Notes: generated from the sequence alone by a model not told the origin. A stretch of 64,000 nt of DNA from Nostoc sp. XA010 (GCF_020829625.1 NZ_JAIVFX010000002.1:1-64000); one strand, 5' to 3'. Positions 36,224 through 45,948 are shown, counted from the stretch's first letter. A program made the numbers and translations.

Positions 36224-39200
36224 TTACGAATTACCCATTACCCTATCAAGACTTGCACTCACACTTTCAGCATCGGGTGACTTCAATCGCTGCAAAATCT
36301 CTAAAGCTGGTTGCAAATAGGATATCGCTTTAGTGTATTCACCCTGCTGTTCTGCCAAATGTCCTAAACACCACAGAGTAATTGCTTTGCCTTGGACATC
36401 TCCAATGCGTTCTTTTATTTCCAAAGACTGATTGAAAAGTGCGATCGCTTCATCCACTTCTCCTTTGTTGGCATAGAGAATTCCCAGTTGCTGCAACGTC
36501 GCCGCTTTGGTTTGAACATCTCCAATGCGTTGAGTTATTTCCAAGCACTGATTGAAAAGTGCGATCACTTGCTCCACTTCCCCTTTGTTGGCTGAGATAA
36601 TTGCTAGATTGTGCAACGTCGCCGCTTTGCCTTGGACATCTCCAATGCGTTCTTTTATTTCCAAAGACTGATTGTAGAGTGCGATCGCTTGATCCACTTC
36701 CCCTTTGTTGGCGTAGATACCTGCTAGATTGTGCAACGTCGCCGCTTTGCCTTGGACATCTCCAATGCGTTCTTTTATTTCCAAAGACTGATTGTAGAGT
36801 GCGATCGCTTGATCCACTTCCCCTTTGTTGGCGTAGATCATTCCCAGATTGTTTAATGTCGCCGCTTTGGCTTGGACATCACCAATGCGTTCTGTTATTT
36901 GCAAAGACTGATTGTAGAGTGCGATCGCTTGATCCACTTCCCCTTTATTGGCGTAGATAATTCCCAGTTCGTGCAACGTCGCCGCTTTGGTTTGGACATT
37001 TCCAATGCGTTCAGTTATTGACAAAGACTGATTGTAGAGTGCGATCGCTTGCTCCACTTCCCCTTTGTTGGCTGAGATAATTGCTAGTTGGTGCAACGTC
37101 GCTGCTTTGCCTTGGACATTTCCAGTGCGTTCATCAATTTCAAGAACTTGGTTATAGAGTGCGATTGCTTCATCTACTTCCCCTTTGTCAGTGTAGAGAA
37201 TTGCCAGACAGTGCAGCGTAGCTGCTTTGCCTTGGACATCACCAATGCGTTCTTCTATTTCCAAAGATTGATTGTAGAGTGCGATCGCTTTTTCCACTTG
37301 CCCTTTATTGGTGTAGAGAATTCCCAGTTGGTGCAACGTCGCCGCTTTGGTTTCGACATCTCCAATCCGTTCAGTTATTTCCAAGGACTGATTGTAAAGT
37401 GCGATCGCTTCATCCACTTCCCCTTTGTTGGCGTAGAGAATTCCCAGTTGGTGCAACGTGGTTGCTTTACCTTGAACATTACCAATGCGTTCATTTATTT
37501 CCAAAGACTGATTGAAAAGTGCGAGCGCTTCATCAACTTTCCCTTTATCGCCTTTCAGCATCCCTAAATAATGATAAATTGCTGCTAATTCTTCTTCGTC
37601 TTCTGCGGGACAAAGATTTAAAGCTTGTTGGTAATAGTTTAATGCTTGATCAACCTCACCCATTTGGTGTTCACAATAAGCCATTTCTTTGAGAACACTA
37701 TGGTTTTTAGTAATTTCTAAAGTTGATTGGCAGAGATGTATTGCTTCCCGAAAACGGCTTTGATTCCACAAGCGGTTCGCCAATGAACTACCTATTTTCC
37801 CTGCGATTTCTTCATCCTTCCCCAGCAACGCCAAGCGATGAATTTCTGAGTCTTGTACCTCCGTCGCACCTTCCTCTTCCCACCACAGCCGATACAAAAT
37901 TTGTGCAGCTTGTTTATACAACTCTTCACCCTTGGGGTTTTCTGGAAACTCTAGCAACGGTGACAAAATCCGGGGAACACGATACAACCTCTCTTTGTTG
38001 TTGGTGAGGGTAACTTCCAACAAACCCAAAATTTCAGCGCGTTGAATATGACTTTCCCAACTTGAGATATCCTCACAAATCGGGTCAATAGCAGCTTGAG
38101 GAACAGGTAACTCATACACCAACAACTTCCCCAGCATAAGACGCAAAGCTGGAGTTTGCTGCTTCAGCAATTCCTCAGCCAAAATATCCTCACGAAATTC
38201 CTTTTCCTTATCTGCCATCTTTTGCAGAATCATCTCAACTCCCCTCTCAGCTTCTGGCGACTTCGGGGAATTTTGCAAAATCTTATCTAACCATTCCAAC
38301 AGCCGAGGATTTCCATCTGCTGCTTTTTTGGCACGTTCGGGCAAATCTGGCTGAAATTGCCAACTGCCATTAAACGAATTGAGACGATTATACTTTTTAA
38401 TTAAATCTGCCCCACCCAAAGCACCCAGAGGTTCGCGGTACAGACGATGATTCAGTTCCGACAATGTGAAATTGTAGCGACAGGTAATAATTACCTTGTG
38501 GGAAAGTTGGGAATTTTGAATCGCCTTCAGCAACGCCAGCAGTACATCCACAACTTGTGGTTGCAAGACATAAACCCCATTTCGTAAATCCAAATTTGCC
38601 TCAAAGTCATCCAGCACAAAGGCAAAGCGCTGTTCTTTGGTATTGAGTCCTTCAGTGAAAAACTTGGTGAGGCGCTGCATCAAGGGTAACTTGCCATTGA
38701 AAATTTCATGCCCCCGTTCCGAGGTACATTGTTCAGCAAGGGTTTTGAGCAGTTTGTCCTCATCGAGTTGCCGAAAGTTCACCAGCCTGTGATAGCCAAC
38801 CATCCTTTCCAGAAGTCGCGCCGTCACAGTACTCTTACCCACACCCCCCAGCCCGTGAATTAGTACCCCCAAATTAATGCGAATTGCTCTGAGACAACTT
38901 TGCAAAGTCCGCCGTCTGCCAACAAACTCAGAGGGTTTCGCTACCCGCACCAGTTGGGTATCGGGATCTAAAAACAGTTCATAAGCAGGTTCCGGCAGTG
39001 AGGGTGGCAAATCTCCCAACACTTCCACCAATGCACCGGGACATTCTCCCTGGACATATAACCGCAACAAATGCCAGTCACGCACTTTCTGTTTAAACAA
39101 ATGCTGGAAAGTGCTAGCAAGTGCTTCAGCTAATTGATATCCCGCAGCCAATTTGCCGTAGAGGTGCGCGGCGGCGGCTGTAGCTGTCCGATCTTCCACA

Positions 39201-40051
39201 GGCCGCCCCCAACTTAAAACAGCCCTCGCCCCTTGTGCAATAAGTGCCTCAGCCATTGAAGGGACAGCCCCTTTATCTGGTGCTTGTCCAGTCCGACACC
39301 CAGATAAAAACACCAACTTAGGAAAGCGAAACCGGAAGACTTCGGCAAGTTCTGCGGCTGTGGTTTCCTGGCGTTCCCCAACTTCCGTCTCAGTGATAAA
39401 GTAAGGCGTGTAAGGTGCTTCATCTTTAATTGAGGCGTGTCCTGTGAGGTGAAACACATCAAAGTCATTAAAATAGCGACTCCACACCTTACCCAACTCG
39501 CTAACGCAACCGCTTTCTTCCACCCGCAAATCTACAGCAAAATCTCGCGTATCAGCCAGAATTCTCGCTTCTTCCTGTTCAAACTCTAACTTTGGTTGCA
39601 CATCTTCCGGGTCGGTTGCCATAAACAATACTCGCAATTGTCGTGCTTCCACAGAAAACGGTTCCGTTTCTTTCTCAATCCAGCGCAGAGGTAACACCAC
39701 TGGATTAACCCGCTTGACCAAAAAATCCTCACCATCATGCAGCACTTCCCAAGGTAAATGTGCCAATTTTTGATCGGTATCAATGGCAATTACCAACCCT
39801 TCACCGCGACAGTTAGCAATTCCCCGACTCAACCACCGTCCATCCCCATCTAACCAAAAAAATAACTGCTGCCCCATTCCTAGTAGATAGGGCAGCGGTT
39901 TATAGTAATCGTCTTCCCGTTGCTTGAGTAAATCAGCGATTGCTGCTAATTTCAGGCGACGTGATTCATAGTGCTTTATTTGAGGTAGCCAATACCTGAG
40001 TTCAACTGTTTCCTGCGTACTTTCCCGAAGTTGAATGCGGATAGTTTGCAC
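36224..40051 (-). CDS. CHAT protease - STAND NTPase - TPR protein
   Basis: A 1275-residue, soluble multidomain protein. The N-terminal CHAT (caspase-like) domain has catalytic His205 in HLTGHAS and Cys252 in LSGCRTGQ. A STAND-type (NB-ARC/NACHT-like) ATPase follows with P-loop HGLGGVGKST (399-408), Walker B FVLDDFE (478-484) and ITCRY. A winged-helix-like region leads into about ten 40-residue TPR units (residues 830-1230) of type DEAIALYNQSLEI-ERIGDVQGKAATLH. The GTG start directly follows the stop TAA of the upstream small gene. Family knowledge: this architecture acts in biological conflict or programmed cell death, with TPRs sensing. The target is unknown. Confidence 0.88.
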   Translation of the reverse strand: MQTIRIQLRESTQETVELRYWLPQIKHYESRRLKLAAIADLLKQREDDYYKPLPYLLGMGQQLFFWLDGDGRWLSRGIANCRGEGLVIAIDTDQKLAHLPWEVLHDGEDFLVKRVNPVVLPLRWIEKETEPFSVEARQLRVLFMATDPEDVQPKLEFEQEEARILADTRDFAVDLRVEESGCVSELGKVWSRYFNDFDVFHLTGHASIKDEAPYTPYFITETEVGERQETTAAELAEVFRFRFPKLVFLSGCRTGQAPDKGAVPSMAEALIAQGARAVLSWGRPVEDRTATAAAAHLYGKLAAGYQLAEALASTFQHLFKQKVRDWHLLRLYVQGECPGALVEVLGDLPPSLPEPAYELFLDPDTQLVRVAKPSEFVGRRRTLQSCLRAIRINLGVLIHGLGGVGKSTVTARLLERMVGYHRLVNFRQLDEDKLLKTLAEQCTSERGHEIFNGKLPLMQRLTKFFTEGLNTKEQRFAFVLDDFEANLDLRNGVYVLQPQVVDVLLALLKAIQNSQLSHKVIITCRYNFTLSELNHRLYREPLGALGGADLIKKYNRLNSFNGSWQFQPDLPERAKKAADGNPRLLEWLDKILQNSPKSPEAERGVEMILQKMADKEKEFREDILAEELLKQQTPALRLMLGKLLVYELPVPQAAIDPICEDISSWESHIQRAEILGLLEVTLTNNKERLYRVPRILSPLLEFPENPKGEELYKQAAQILYRLWWEEEGATEVQDSEIHRLALLGKDEEIAGKIGSSLANRLWNQSRFREAIHLCQSTLEITKNHSVLKEMAYCEHQMGEVDQALNYYQQALNLCPAEDEEELAAIYHYLGMLKGDKGKVDEALALFNQSLEINERIGNVQGKATTLHQLGILYANKGEVDEAIALYNQSLEITERIGDVETKAATLHQLGILYTNKGQVEKAIALYNQSLEIEERIGDVQGKAATLHCLAILYTDKGEVDEAIALYNQVLEIDERTGNVQGKAATLHQLAIISANKGEVEQAIALYNQSLSITERIGNVQTKAATLHELGIIYANKGEVDQAIALYNQSLQITERIGDVQAKAATLNNLGMIYANKGEVDQAIALYNQSLEIKERIGDVQGKAATLHNLAGIYANKGEVDQAIALYNQSLEIKERIGDVQGKAATLHNLAIISANKGEVEQVIALFNQCLEITQRIGDVQTKAATLQQLGILYANKGEVDEAIALFNQSLEIKERIGDVQGKAITLWCLGHLAEQQGEYTKAISYLQPALEILQRLKSPDAESVSASLDRVMGNS
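36360..37560. repeat. 120-bp DNA repeats encoding TPR units
   Basis: About ten in-frame 120-bp units inside the CHAT-STAND-TPR gene. Two adjacent units (about 36605-36720 and 36725-36840) are identical over some 115 bases. Such identity points to recent unit gain or gene conversion, and to variable copy number. Confidence 0.9.
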
Positions 40052-40390
40052 TTATTTGCTGATAGATTTGAGGATTTCCGTGATTTCCTCTATGGTAGCT
40101 TCTTCGAGTAAAATCCTATTTCCAGTATCAGGGTCAAGAATTACTACATCAAATTGCTTTCCTGGATGAGATTTATGCCATTCTTGATACCATTTGCGAA
40201 TTTGTTCAGCTAAAGCCACAGCACCACCCACAATGCCAATAATAGTAGCGATCGCCGCCAAAGTTCCCTCTCTTTGCGTCGGAACTTCATAGCTTCCCGA
40301 TATTCCAGGAATTTCTAGCAAAGCCTCGGCTGCTGCTGGTGCGCCTTCACCCTCAATACCGACTTGAATTCCTGCCATTAAATCACCCAT
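40052..40390 (-). CDS. Small one-TM protein, EACC1-like, coupled to the CHAT gene
   Basis: A 112-residue protein. Residues 43-63 (LAAIATIIGIVGGAVALAEQI) form one transmembrane-like segment, followed by an Arg/Lys/Trp helix (RKWYQEWHKSHPGK) and a small alpha/beta tail (FDVVILDPDTGNRILLEEATIEEITEILK). This outline resembles effector-associated constant component 1, a domain described next to caspase/CHAT, trypsin and STAND effectors in predicted conflict systems. The stop abuts the CHAT gene start, implying coupled translation. The ATG at 40390 is preferred; a TTG at 40402 is possible. EACC1 identity is from pattern memory. Confidence 0.7.
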   Translation of the reverse strand: MGDLMAGIQVGIEGEGAPAAAEALLEIPGISGSYEVPTQREGTLAAIATIIGIVGGAVALAEQIRKWYQEWHKSHPGKQFDVVILDPDTGNRILLEEATIEEITEILKSISK

Positions 40391-40634
40391 GAATTTATCC
40401 AAGATTCTGTATTATTATGCGTTGAATTGGCGATAAGGTTCACACACCGAAACAGAGAGTATTGCAAAAGTATTTTCTTTGTGTTGCAAGAATTGCCTAA
40501 AATAAGGCAATAGACGCAAACCTGGAAACCCAGATTGAATCTGACTTTCAAAAATTCCGAATTACGTTAGCAATGTAGGAAGGTCATTATCAATTGCAAA
40601 TTACTTTAAGTCCTTTTTTTAGCAGGTGAACAAT

Positions 40635-41252
40635 ATGGTTCAAATTCCAGTTAAAAAACTAACTTTTGAAGAGTTTCTAGAGCAATATCCTGATGGTGGC
40701 ATTTACGAATTGATCAACGGAGAGATTATACCAATGGAGGCAACTAGAGCGCATAAGAATGCCGCAAGGTTTTTAATGCTTGCCTTCAATGATGAAATTA
40801 GACGCTTGGGACTTGAATATATTGCTGACAAAGATATCATCATTAGGACGTTTACTGATGCTGGGGAAGAACAAGGCAGAAATCCAGATGTGAGCGTAGT
40901 TAGTGCATCACAGTGGAACAGTAATGTTTTAGCCTACGGGGCGCTGATTGAGGCGATTCAACTTGCTGTAGAAGTTACCTCAACAAACTGGGATGATGAT
41001 TATGTTGACAAATTAGATGAGTATCAGCGACTGGGTATCCCTGAGTATTGGATTGTGGATTATCTAGCGATCGCTTCTCGTGCTTATCTCGGTAATCCCA
41101 AACTCGCCACGGTTTTTGTTTACCAATTGGTTAAGGGTCAATACCAAGTTCAAAAGTTTACAGACAATGACCGTATTATTTCTACTACTTTCCCCAAACT
41201 AGAACTAACTGTTAAACAAGTTGTAGCTGCAAGTCAAATCCAAAAACTATGA
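40635..41252 (+). CDS. Uma2 family endonuclease
   Basis: A 205-residue Uma2 protein: LTFEEFLEQYPDGGIYELINGEII, GRNPDVSVVSASQW, AVEVTSTNWDDDYVDKLDEYQRLGIPEYWIVDY. The core is D then ExxS as expected. The ATG at 40635 follows AGCAGGTG; a GTG at 40626 is inside that site. It ends the accessory island, 12 bp before tilS, and probably is cotranscribed with it. Confidence 0.9.
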   Translation: MVQIPVKKLTFEEFLEQYPDGGIYELINGEIIPMEATRAHKNAARFLMLAFNDEIRRLGLEYIADKDIIIRTFTDAGEEQGRNPDVSVVSASQWNSNVLAYGALIEAIQLAVEVTSTNWDDDYVDKLDEYQRLGIPEYWIVDYLAIASRAYLGNPKLATVFVYQLVKGQYQVQKFTDNDRIISTTFPKLELTVKQVVAASQIQKL

Positions 41253-41264
41253 GAAGTTCTAAAT

Positions 41265-42260
41265 ATGGTATGGACTCCCCTACATGCAAAAATCCATCGC
41301 ACAATCCGATCGCGCCACTTATTTGAGCGCAACCAGCGTCTATTAATCGCTGTCTCCGGCGGACAGGATTCTCTGTGTTTAATAAAATTACTTTTAGATT
41401 TACAATCCAAATGGGCATGGGATTTAGGTATTGCCCACTGTGATCATCGTTGGCGTTCTGACTCCGAAGCTAATGCTCATCACGTTGAAAATTTAGCTAA
41501 AACTTGGGATATATCCTTTTATTTAGAAACAGCGAACGAACCTATAAATAGTGAAGCTGCTGCACGCGATTGGCGCTATCAAGCTTTAAGTGCGATCGCC
41601 AAAGCAAATAATTATCAATATATAGTTACAGGACACACCGCAAGCGATCGCGCCGAAACTCTCCTCTACAATTTAATTCGCGGTACTGGTGCTGATGGCT
41701 TACAAGCCCTAACTTGGCAACGCCCCCTAAATACAGGCATTATGCTAGTGCGTCCACTGTTAGAAATTACTCGTTTACAAACAGAGCAATTTTGTCAAGA
41801 ATTTAAATTGCCAATTTGGGAAGATTCCACCAATCAAGATTTGCAATATGCTCGCAACCGCATTCGCCAAGAGTTAATACCATATTTGCAGGAAAATTTT
41901 AATCCCCAAGTAGAATCAGCCTTAGCTCAAACAGCAGAACTTCTCCAAGCAGAAGTAGAATATTTAGAAAAAGCTGCCCAGCAGTTGCGCGAAAAGGCTA
42001 TGGGTATTGGGGATGAGGAAGATTCTCTTACTGCTCTTGTTCCCTTACGCTTAAATCGTCGAGTATTGCAGAAAGCACCATTGGCGCTGCAACGTCGGGT
42101 GATGCGTCAGGTATTGCAGCAAATACTGACTGATGCCCCCAGTTTTGAACACATCGAGAAATTAACGGCTTTAATTATAGCGCCCAACCGATCGCAAACT
42201 GATCCATTTCCTGGTGGTGCGATCGCTCAAGTAGAAGGCGACTGGATTTGTTTTAAATAG
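41265..42260 (+). CDS. tilS: tRNA(Ile)-lysidine synthetase
   Basis: A 331-residue enzyme that puts lysine on C34 of tRNA-Ile(CAU). The PP-loop ATP motif is AVSGGQDSLCLIKL near residue 29. Further marks are VTGHTASDRAETLLYNLIRGTGADGL and WEDSTNQDLQYARNRIR, the latter typical of TilS. It has only the N-terminal domain plus a short linker, like other cyanobacterial TilS. Confidence 0.95.
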   Translation: MVWTPLHAKIHRTIRSRHLFERNQRLLIAVSGGQDSLCLIKLLLDLQSKWAWDLGIAHCDHRWRSDSEANAHHVENLAKTWDISFYLETANEPINSEAAARDWRYQALSAIAKANNYQYIVTGHTASDRAETLLYNLIRGTGADGLQALTWQRPLNTGIMLVRPLLEITRLQTEQFCQEFKLPIWEDSTNQDLQYARNRIRQELIPYLQENFNPQVESALAQTAELLQAEVEYLEKAAQQLREKAMGIGDEEDSLTALVPLRLNRRVLQKAPLALQRRVMRQVLQQILTDAPSFEHIEKLTALIIAPNRSQTDPFPGGAIAQVEGDWICFK

Positions 42261-42327
42261 TTAGGAGTTAAAAGTTATGAGTTAGAAATTCTTTTTAATT
42301 CATAACTCATCACTCCTAACTCCTAAC
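42261..42327. terminator. Inverted repeat between tilS and hmpF
   Basis: TTAGGAGTTA (42261-42270) pairs with TAACTCCTAA (42317-42326) and an inner TTATGAGTTAGAAATT block pairs in part with AATTCATAACTC. It sits between two convergent stops and matches the repeat after sdhB. Confidence 0.65.
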
Positions 42328-42330
42328 TTG

Positions 42331-44088
42331 CTAAGACGCTAGTAATTCTGGCTGAGGCATTAAACTTTGGAGAGTATGACGCAACTGAGCGATGGCTTGG
42401 ACTTGATACTCACCAGTTTCATGGAATTGCTCTAAAGATTCTCCAATTCCTTGTAGCTTCTGCCGTAATCCATCTAAAGAATCTTGAATTGGTTGTAGTG
42501 CTTCTTGATAAAGATTCACTCGACCACAGCATTCAGCAGTTGTTCTTCTTAGGTATAGCAAATTTTCCTCCATCGCTTTCAGTTCTTGGCGCTTTTCATC
42601 CAAATCGTGAGTTTGATTTTCAATCATTCCCTGATTTAGCTCAATACCAGAACGAATCTGATCAATTTCACGTTCCAGCTTTTGGACTTCCTGTGAATAT
42701 TCTTGTCGCTGGGTTTCAAGTTGTAACAGAATCGGTTCTAAATTAACTTTATTACCCTCTTCTTCATCAACAACAGTATGTCCTTGTCGCCGTAGCAATA
42801 CAGCTTGGTGTTGCTTGAGAAACTTTTGATGCTGTAACATATTGCGGCGTTGCCCCACCAAACTGGAGTTTAGCATCTGATAGAGGTCTTTTTCATCTGT
42901 TAGTTCCAGTTCAAAATTGATATGGTCATGGTCAGATGCGTGATTTAATTTATTTTGCAGTTCATCTATAGCTTCTTGTTTATATTTCAATTCTTGTTCT
43001 TGATCGTGAACAAAGCTAGCGTCTATTTCTAACTTGTACTGCAAATCTTGCACTATCTTTTGCAGTTCTACTAAAGGCATTTTCTTTAGAGCTTCCACAT
43101 TAGCTTGCTGGCCGATGACTACACCTCCAGACGCGGACAAAGAGTGAATCTGTTGATATAACTCTTCGGCGTTTCGTAGCTGCTCTTTAATTATCCGAGC
43201 ATACTCTTGCTTGCTGCTAAGGTCTGCTGTATTTATCTGCAATTGGGCTGTTTGCTGGACTAGAAAATTTTGTGCTTGTTGCAATGCATTTTGGCGATCG
43301 CTAAAGGTTTGTGACAAACGCTCGACTTCTTCTTGCTGTTGTGAGATCGCAGTTTTTTGCTCCTCCAATTTTTGCCAATGCGGGGTAAGAGTAGCTTGCT
43401 GCTTTTCGACCAATTCAAAGGCCAGATGGAGGTGTTCTCTGACTGTTTCCGTGGGAGCAACACGACTAGATAACCGATCGAGTAATTCACTCATTACCCG
43501 ACTTTGCTCCTCATCTAAAACCGTCCCCTGCTGGAAATCCGCAAGACGTTCCTCCAAGCGGCGCTGCTCACCCCGCAAATGCTCCCAAGCGCCTTCCAAT
43601 TCTAGGCGGTTGCGCCCAACTTCTGTTTGTAACCGTTCAATTTCCTGGCGGGATGTGTTAACTTTCTGTTTTTGCTGCTCCAGTTGTTGCAACTCATCCT
43701 CCATATTGTGCAACTGTTCAGAGCGTACTTCCATGTCCATTTCACGGCGATTCAACTCTTGCGCCTGAAACGTCAGCGATTGCTTCCACTGATCAATTTC
43801 ATCTTCCTTGAGCTTAAATTTCTCCAATTGGCGGGAAAAATTCTGCAAAATGTTGACTAGTGGCCGCCCTGCTTCTTGAATCCGTTGTACTTGACGGTTT
43901 GGATTCAGTTCAACCAGTACTAAAGCACCATCATTTAATTTGCTTGCTTCCTCAGCCGCAATCACTTCTTCTGACACAGGACTCCAATTCTGGTCAGTTC
44001 GCTGACAAGCTAGTAATTTCAGTTCAGTTTTACCACTGCCACTGAGTAAACCACCCTTCTGTTTTTGTACTTCTGCTAAATACAGCAC
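42331..44088 (-). CDS. hmpF: Hormogonium motility taxis protein HmpF
   Basis: A 585-residue protein with a globular N-terminus (MLYLAEVQKQKGGLL, residues 1-90) and a very long coiled coil (about 90-540). HmpF is essential for hormogonium gliding in Nostoc; it localises to pilus rings and activates the pilus motors. The locus order, hmpF facing away from hmpA-B-C-D-E, is the same as known in Nostoc punctiforme. The start is a GTG at 44088. The 361-bp region between hmpF and hmpA must hold both promoters. Confidence 0.9.
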   Translation of the reverse strand: MLYLAEVQKQKGGLLSGSGKTELKLLACQRTDQNWSPVSEEVIAAEEASKLNDGALVLVELNPNRQVQRIQEAGRPLVNILQNFSRQLEKFKLKEDEIDQWKQSLTFQAQELNRREMDMEVRSEQLHNMEDELQQLEQQKQKVNTSRQEIERLQTEVGRNRLELEGAWEHLRGEQRRLEERLADFQQGTVLDEEQSRVMSELLDRLSSRVAPTETVREHLHLAFELVEKQQATLTPHWQKLEEQKTAISQQQEEVERLSQTFSDRQNALQQAQNFLVQQTAQLQINTADLSSKQEYARIIKEQLRNAEELYQQIHSLSASGGVVIGQQANVEALKKMPLVELQKIVQDLQYKLEIDASFVHDQEQELKYKQEAIDELQNKLNHASDHDHINFELELTDEKDLYQMLNSSLVGQRRNMLQHQKFLKQHQAVLLRRQGHTVVDEEEGNKVNLEPILLQLETQRQEYSQEVQKLEREIDQIRSGIELNQGMIENQTHDLDEKRQELKAMEENLLYLRRTTAECCGRVNLYQEALQPIQDSLDGLRQKLQGIGESLEQFHETGEYQVQAIAQLRHTLQSLMPQPELLAS

Positions 44089-44449
44089 ACCGTTAGTCCT
44101 TTATTGATGCACTTAAAGTTTATGTTTTAGGATATACCTTGAATAATTCTGTTAACTTGTCTCACTGAACCGAAGTTTAGGAAAACAAGACAGACAAAAG
44201 TATAGACGCGAGATATTACGTCTTGATATTTATAAAAGTGAGTTAGTCGCGCCTTTATATTTTGTACTGATGACAGTGATGATGACTTCCGTGTTAACAC
44301 TAGCTTTGTCAAAGTGTATTACGAAAGATTAAACTTTATAGCTGAATCTATAGCAGTTCTCCTTTGGATGCAACAGATCATAGTCAATTTAAGCCCAAAG
44401 CCATTTAAAAATAATATTAACGGCATTACAAGGAGTATTTTTTAGATAA
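44089..44449. promoter_or_regulatory. Divergent promoter region hmpF / hmpA
   Basis: 361 bp of AT-rich DNA between divergent hmp genes. No gene is credible; the 61-codon minus frame at 44127-44312 overlaps the hmpF promoter. AAGGAG at about 44427 precedes hmpA by a long gap. Specific sigma-factor boxes were not assigned. Confidence 0.5.
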
Positions 44450-45628
44450 ATGCAGGGAAATCTAAATGAAATTGATATTTGCAGTATTCTGCAATTGATT
44501 GAGTTGGGACAACGAACTGGGCAACTATGGGTCAGAGCTACTAGCTCTCACCATAACAACAAACTGGGTGGAGAGGGAGCAAACATTTATCGCCTCAAAC
44601 AACAGTCTTGGTTCGTCTTTTTCCTCAATGGTCAAATTATCTATTGCCAAGAAGGTGAGAGTAGTTTATCCAGAATTAGCGATTATTTACGTCATTATCG
44701 AGTCGAGATGCGACTTACCGACAAACAAATTGCCTCCTTACCATCAACCGACGCGCCAGAGTATGCCTATCTGTGGGCGCTCTTGGAGCGGAATATTATC
44801 AACCCCAAAATCGCTGGTAGTATCATTCACGGCTTGGTACATGAAACTCTCTTTGACCTCCTGACTTTACACCAAGGGAACTTTATTTTCCATCAGGGTG
44901 CGGCACTTGCCCCGCAATTAAACACTTTCGAGATTGCTCCATTTGTTACAAAAATTACTAAGCAGGTGCAAGAGTGGAAGGAGCTGTACCCACATATTCA
45001 GTCTCCAGAACAATTGCCAGTGCTATCTGACAAAGTTCACCTACAATCCTCGCTACCAGAAGCAACCGTAAATAAACTACAACATTGGGCTGATGGTAAA
45101 ACATCCTTGCGTCAATTAGCTCGCTATCTTAACCGAGACATTTTGACAGTCGCTAAGGCAATATATCCTTATGTGCAACAGAGTTGGCTACAACTAGTAT
45201 ATTCAGACACTATTAAAATAGATACCCACACTGTTGACGGGGAATTGAAGGGAAAACACAGGGGGCGGATTGTATGTATTGACGATGCGATCGCCATCGG
45301 TGAGACTATAAATTCCATCTTACAAGCACAAGGTTATGAAGCGATCGCTCTCACCAATCCCTTAGAGGCACTGAGTCTGGTTTTTCAACTCAAACCGGAC
45401 TTAATTTTATGTGACATTGCTATGTCGGAATTGGAAGGGTACGAGGTTTGCGCCATGCTGCGACATTCAAGAGCATTTCGGCTCACACCGATTATTATGC
45501 TCACTGGTAAAGATGGATTTATTGATCGAGTCAAAGCTAGTATGGTCGGGGCAACAGATTATTTAACAAAACCATTTACAGACACTGAGTTACTTATGCT
45601 CGTAGAGAAATATATCAACAACCAATGA
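44450..45628 (+). CDS. hmpA: HmpA, PatA-like response regulator
   Basis: A 392-residue protein with an N-terminal DUF4388/PATAN domain (MQGNLNEIDICSILQLIELGQRTGQL) and a C-terminal receiver. The receiver has CIDDAIAIGE, the Asp in LILCDIAMSELEG, the Thr of MLTGKD and the Lys of YLTKPFT. It is the PatA/PixG-type regulator that starts the hmp operon. A 320-bp gap separates it from hmpB. Confidence 0.88.
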   Translation: MQGNLNEIDICSILQLIELGQRTGQLWVRATSSHHNNKLGGEGANIYRLKQQSWFVFFLNGQIIYCQEGESSLSRISDYLRHYRVEMRLTDKQIASLPSTDAPEYAYLWALLERNIINPKIAGSIIHGLVHETLFDLLTLHQGNFIFHQGAALAPQLNTFEIAPFVTKITKQVQEWKELYPHIQSPEQLPVLSDKVHLQSSLPEATVNKLQHWADGKTSLRQLARYLNRDILTVAKAIYPYVQQSWLQLVYSDTIKIDTHTVDGELKGKHRGRIVCIDDAIAIGETINSILQAQGYEAIALTNPLEALSLVFQLKPDLILCDIAMSELEGYEVCAMLRHSRAFRLTPIIMLTGKDGFIDRVKASMVGATDYLTKPFTDTELLMLVEKYINNQ

Positions 45629-45948
45629 AAATAAGGCATTGGGAATTGGGCAGAATAATTTTAGATTATAGATTCTGGATTTTGGATTGAACAATCTAAA
45701 ACCTAAAAGACGCTCAATGATTCGCTAACGCAAATTGAGGGGGTATGGAGCATATAAAGTGATCCAAGATTTGTTGATCTACTAAAAGATCAGTTAAAAG
45801 ATGTTATCACAGAGTCAGCTACTTAGTGAAACGTCAATATCCCGGAAAATAGTGAGAACATACAATTAATTTATACAGTTAATACTTGCGGGGGAATCAA
45901 AGAATGTTCCAAATAGGAACGTCTACATCAGGGGGTAAATAGATACTT
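45629..45948. other. Gap hmpA-hmpB with an AATCTAAAATCC-type repeat
   Basis: About 320 bp without a gene. TTTAGATTATAGATTCTGGATTTTGGATT with AATCTAAAACC (45660-45710) is the dispersed repeat. The gap is long for an operon; an internal promoter for hmpB is plausible. Confidence 0.45.

Noticed and set aside
36392..37567. Repetitive plus-strand frames opposite the TPR region
   Set aside because: Antisense shadows of the 120-bp repeats in the CHAT-STAND-TPR gene.
43211..43768. 185-codon frame opposite hmpF
   Set aside because: Cys/Ser/Arg-rich antisense text typical of coiled-coil genes read backwards.
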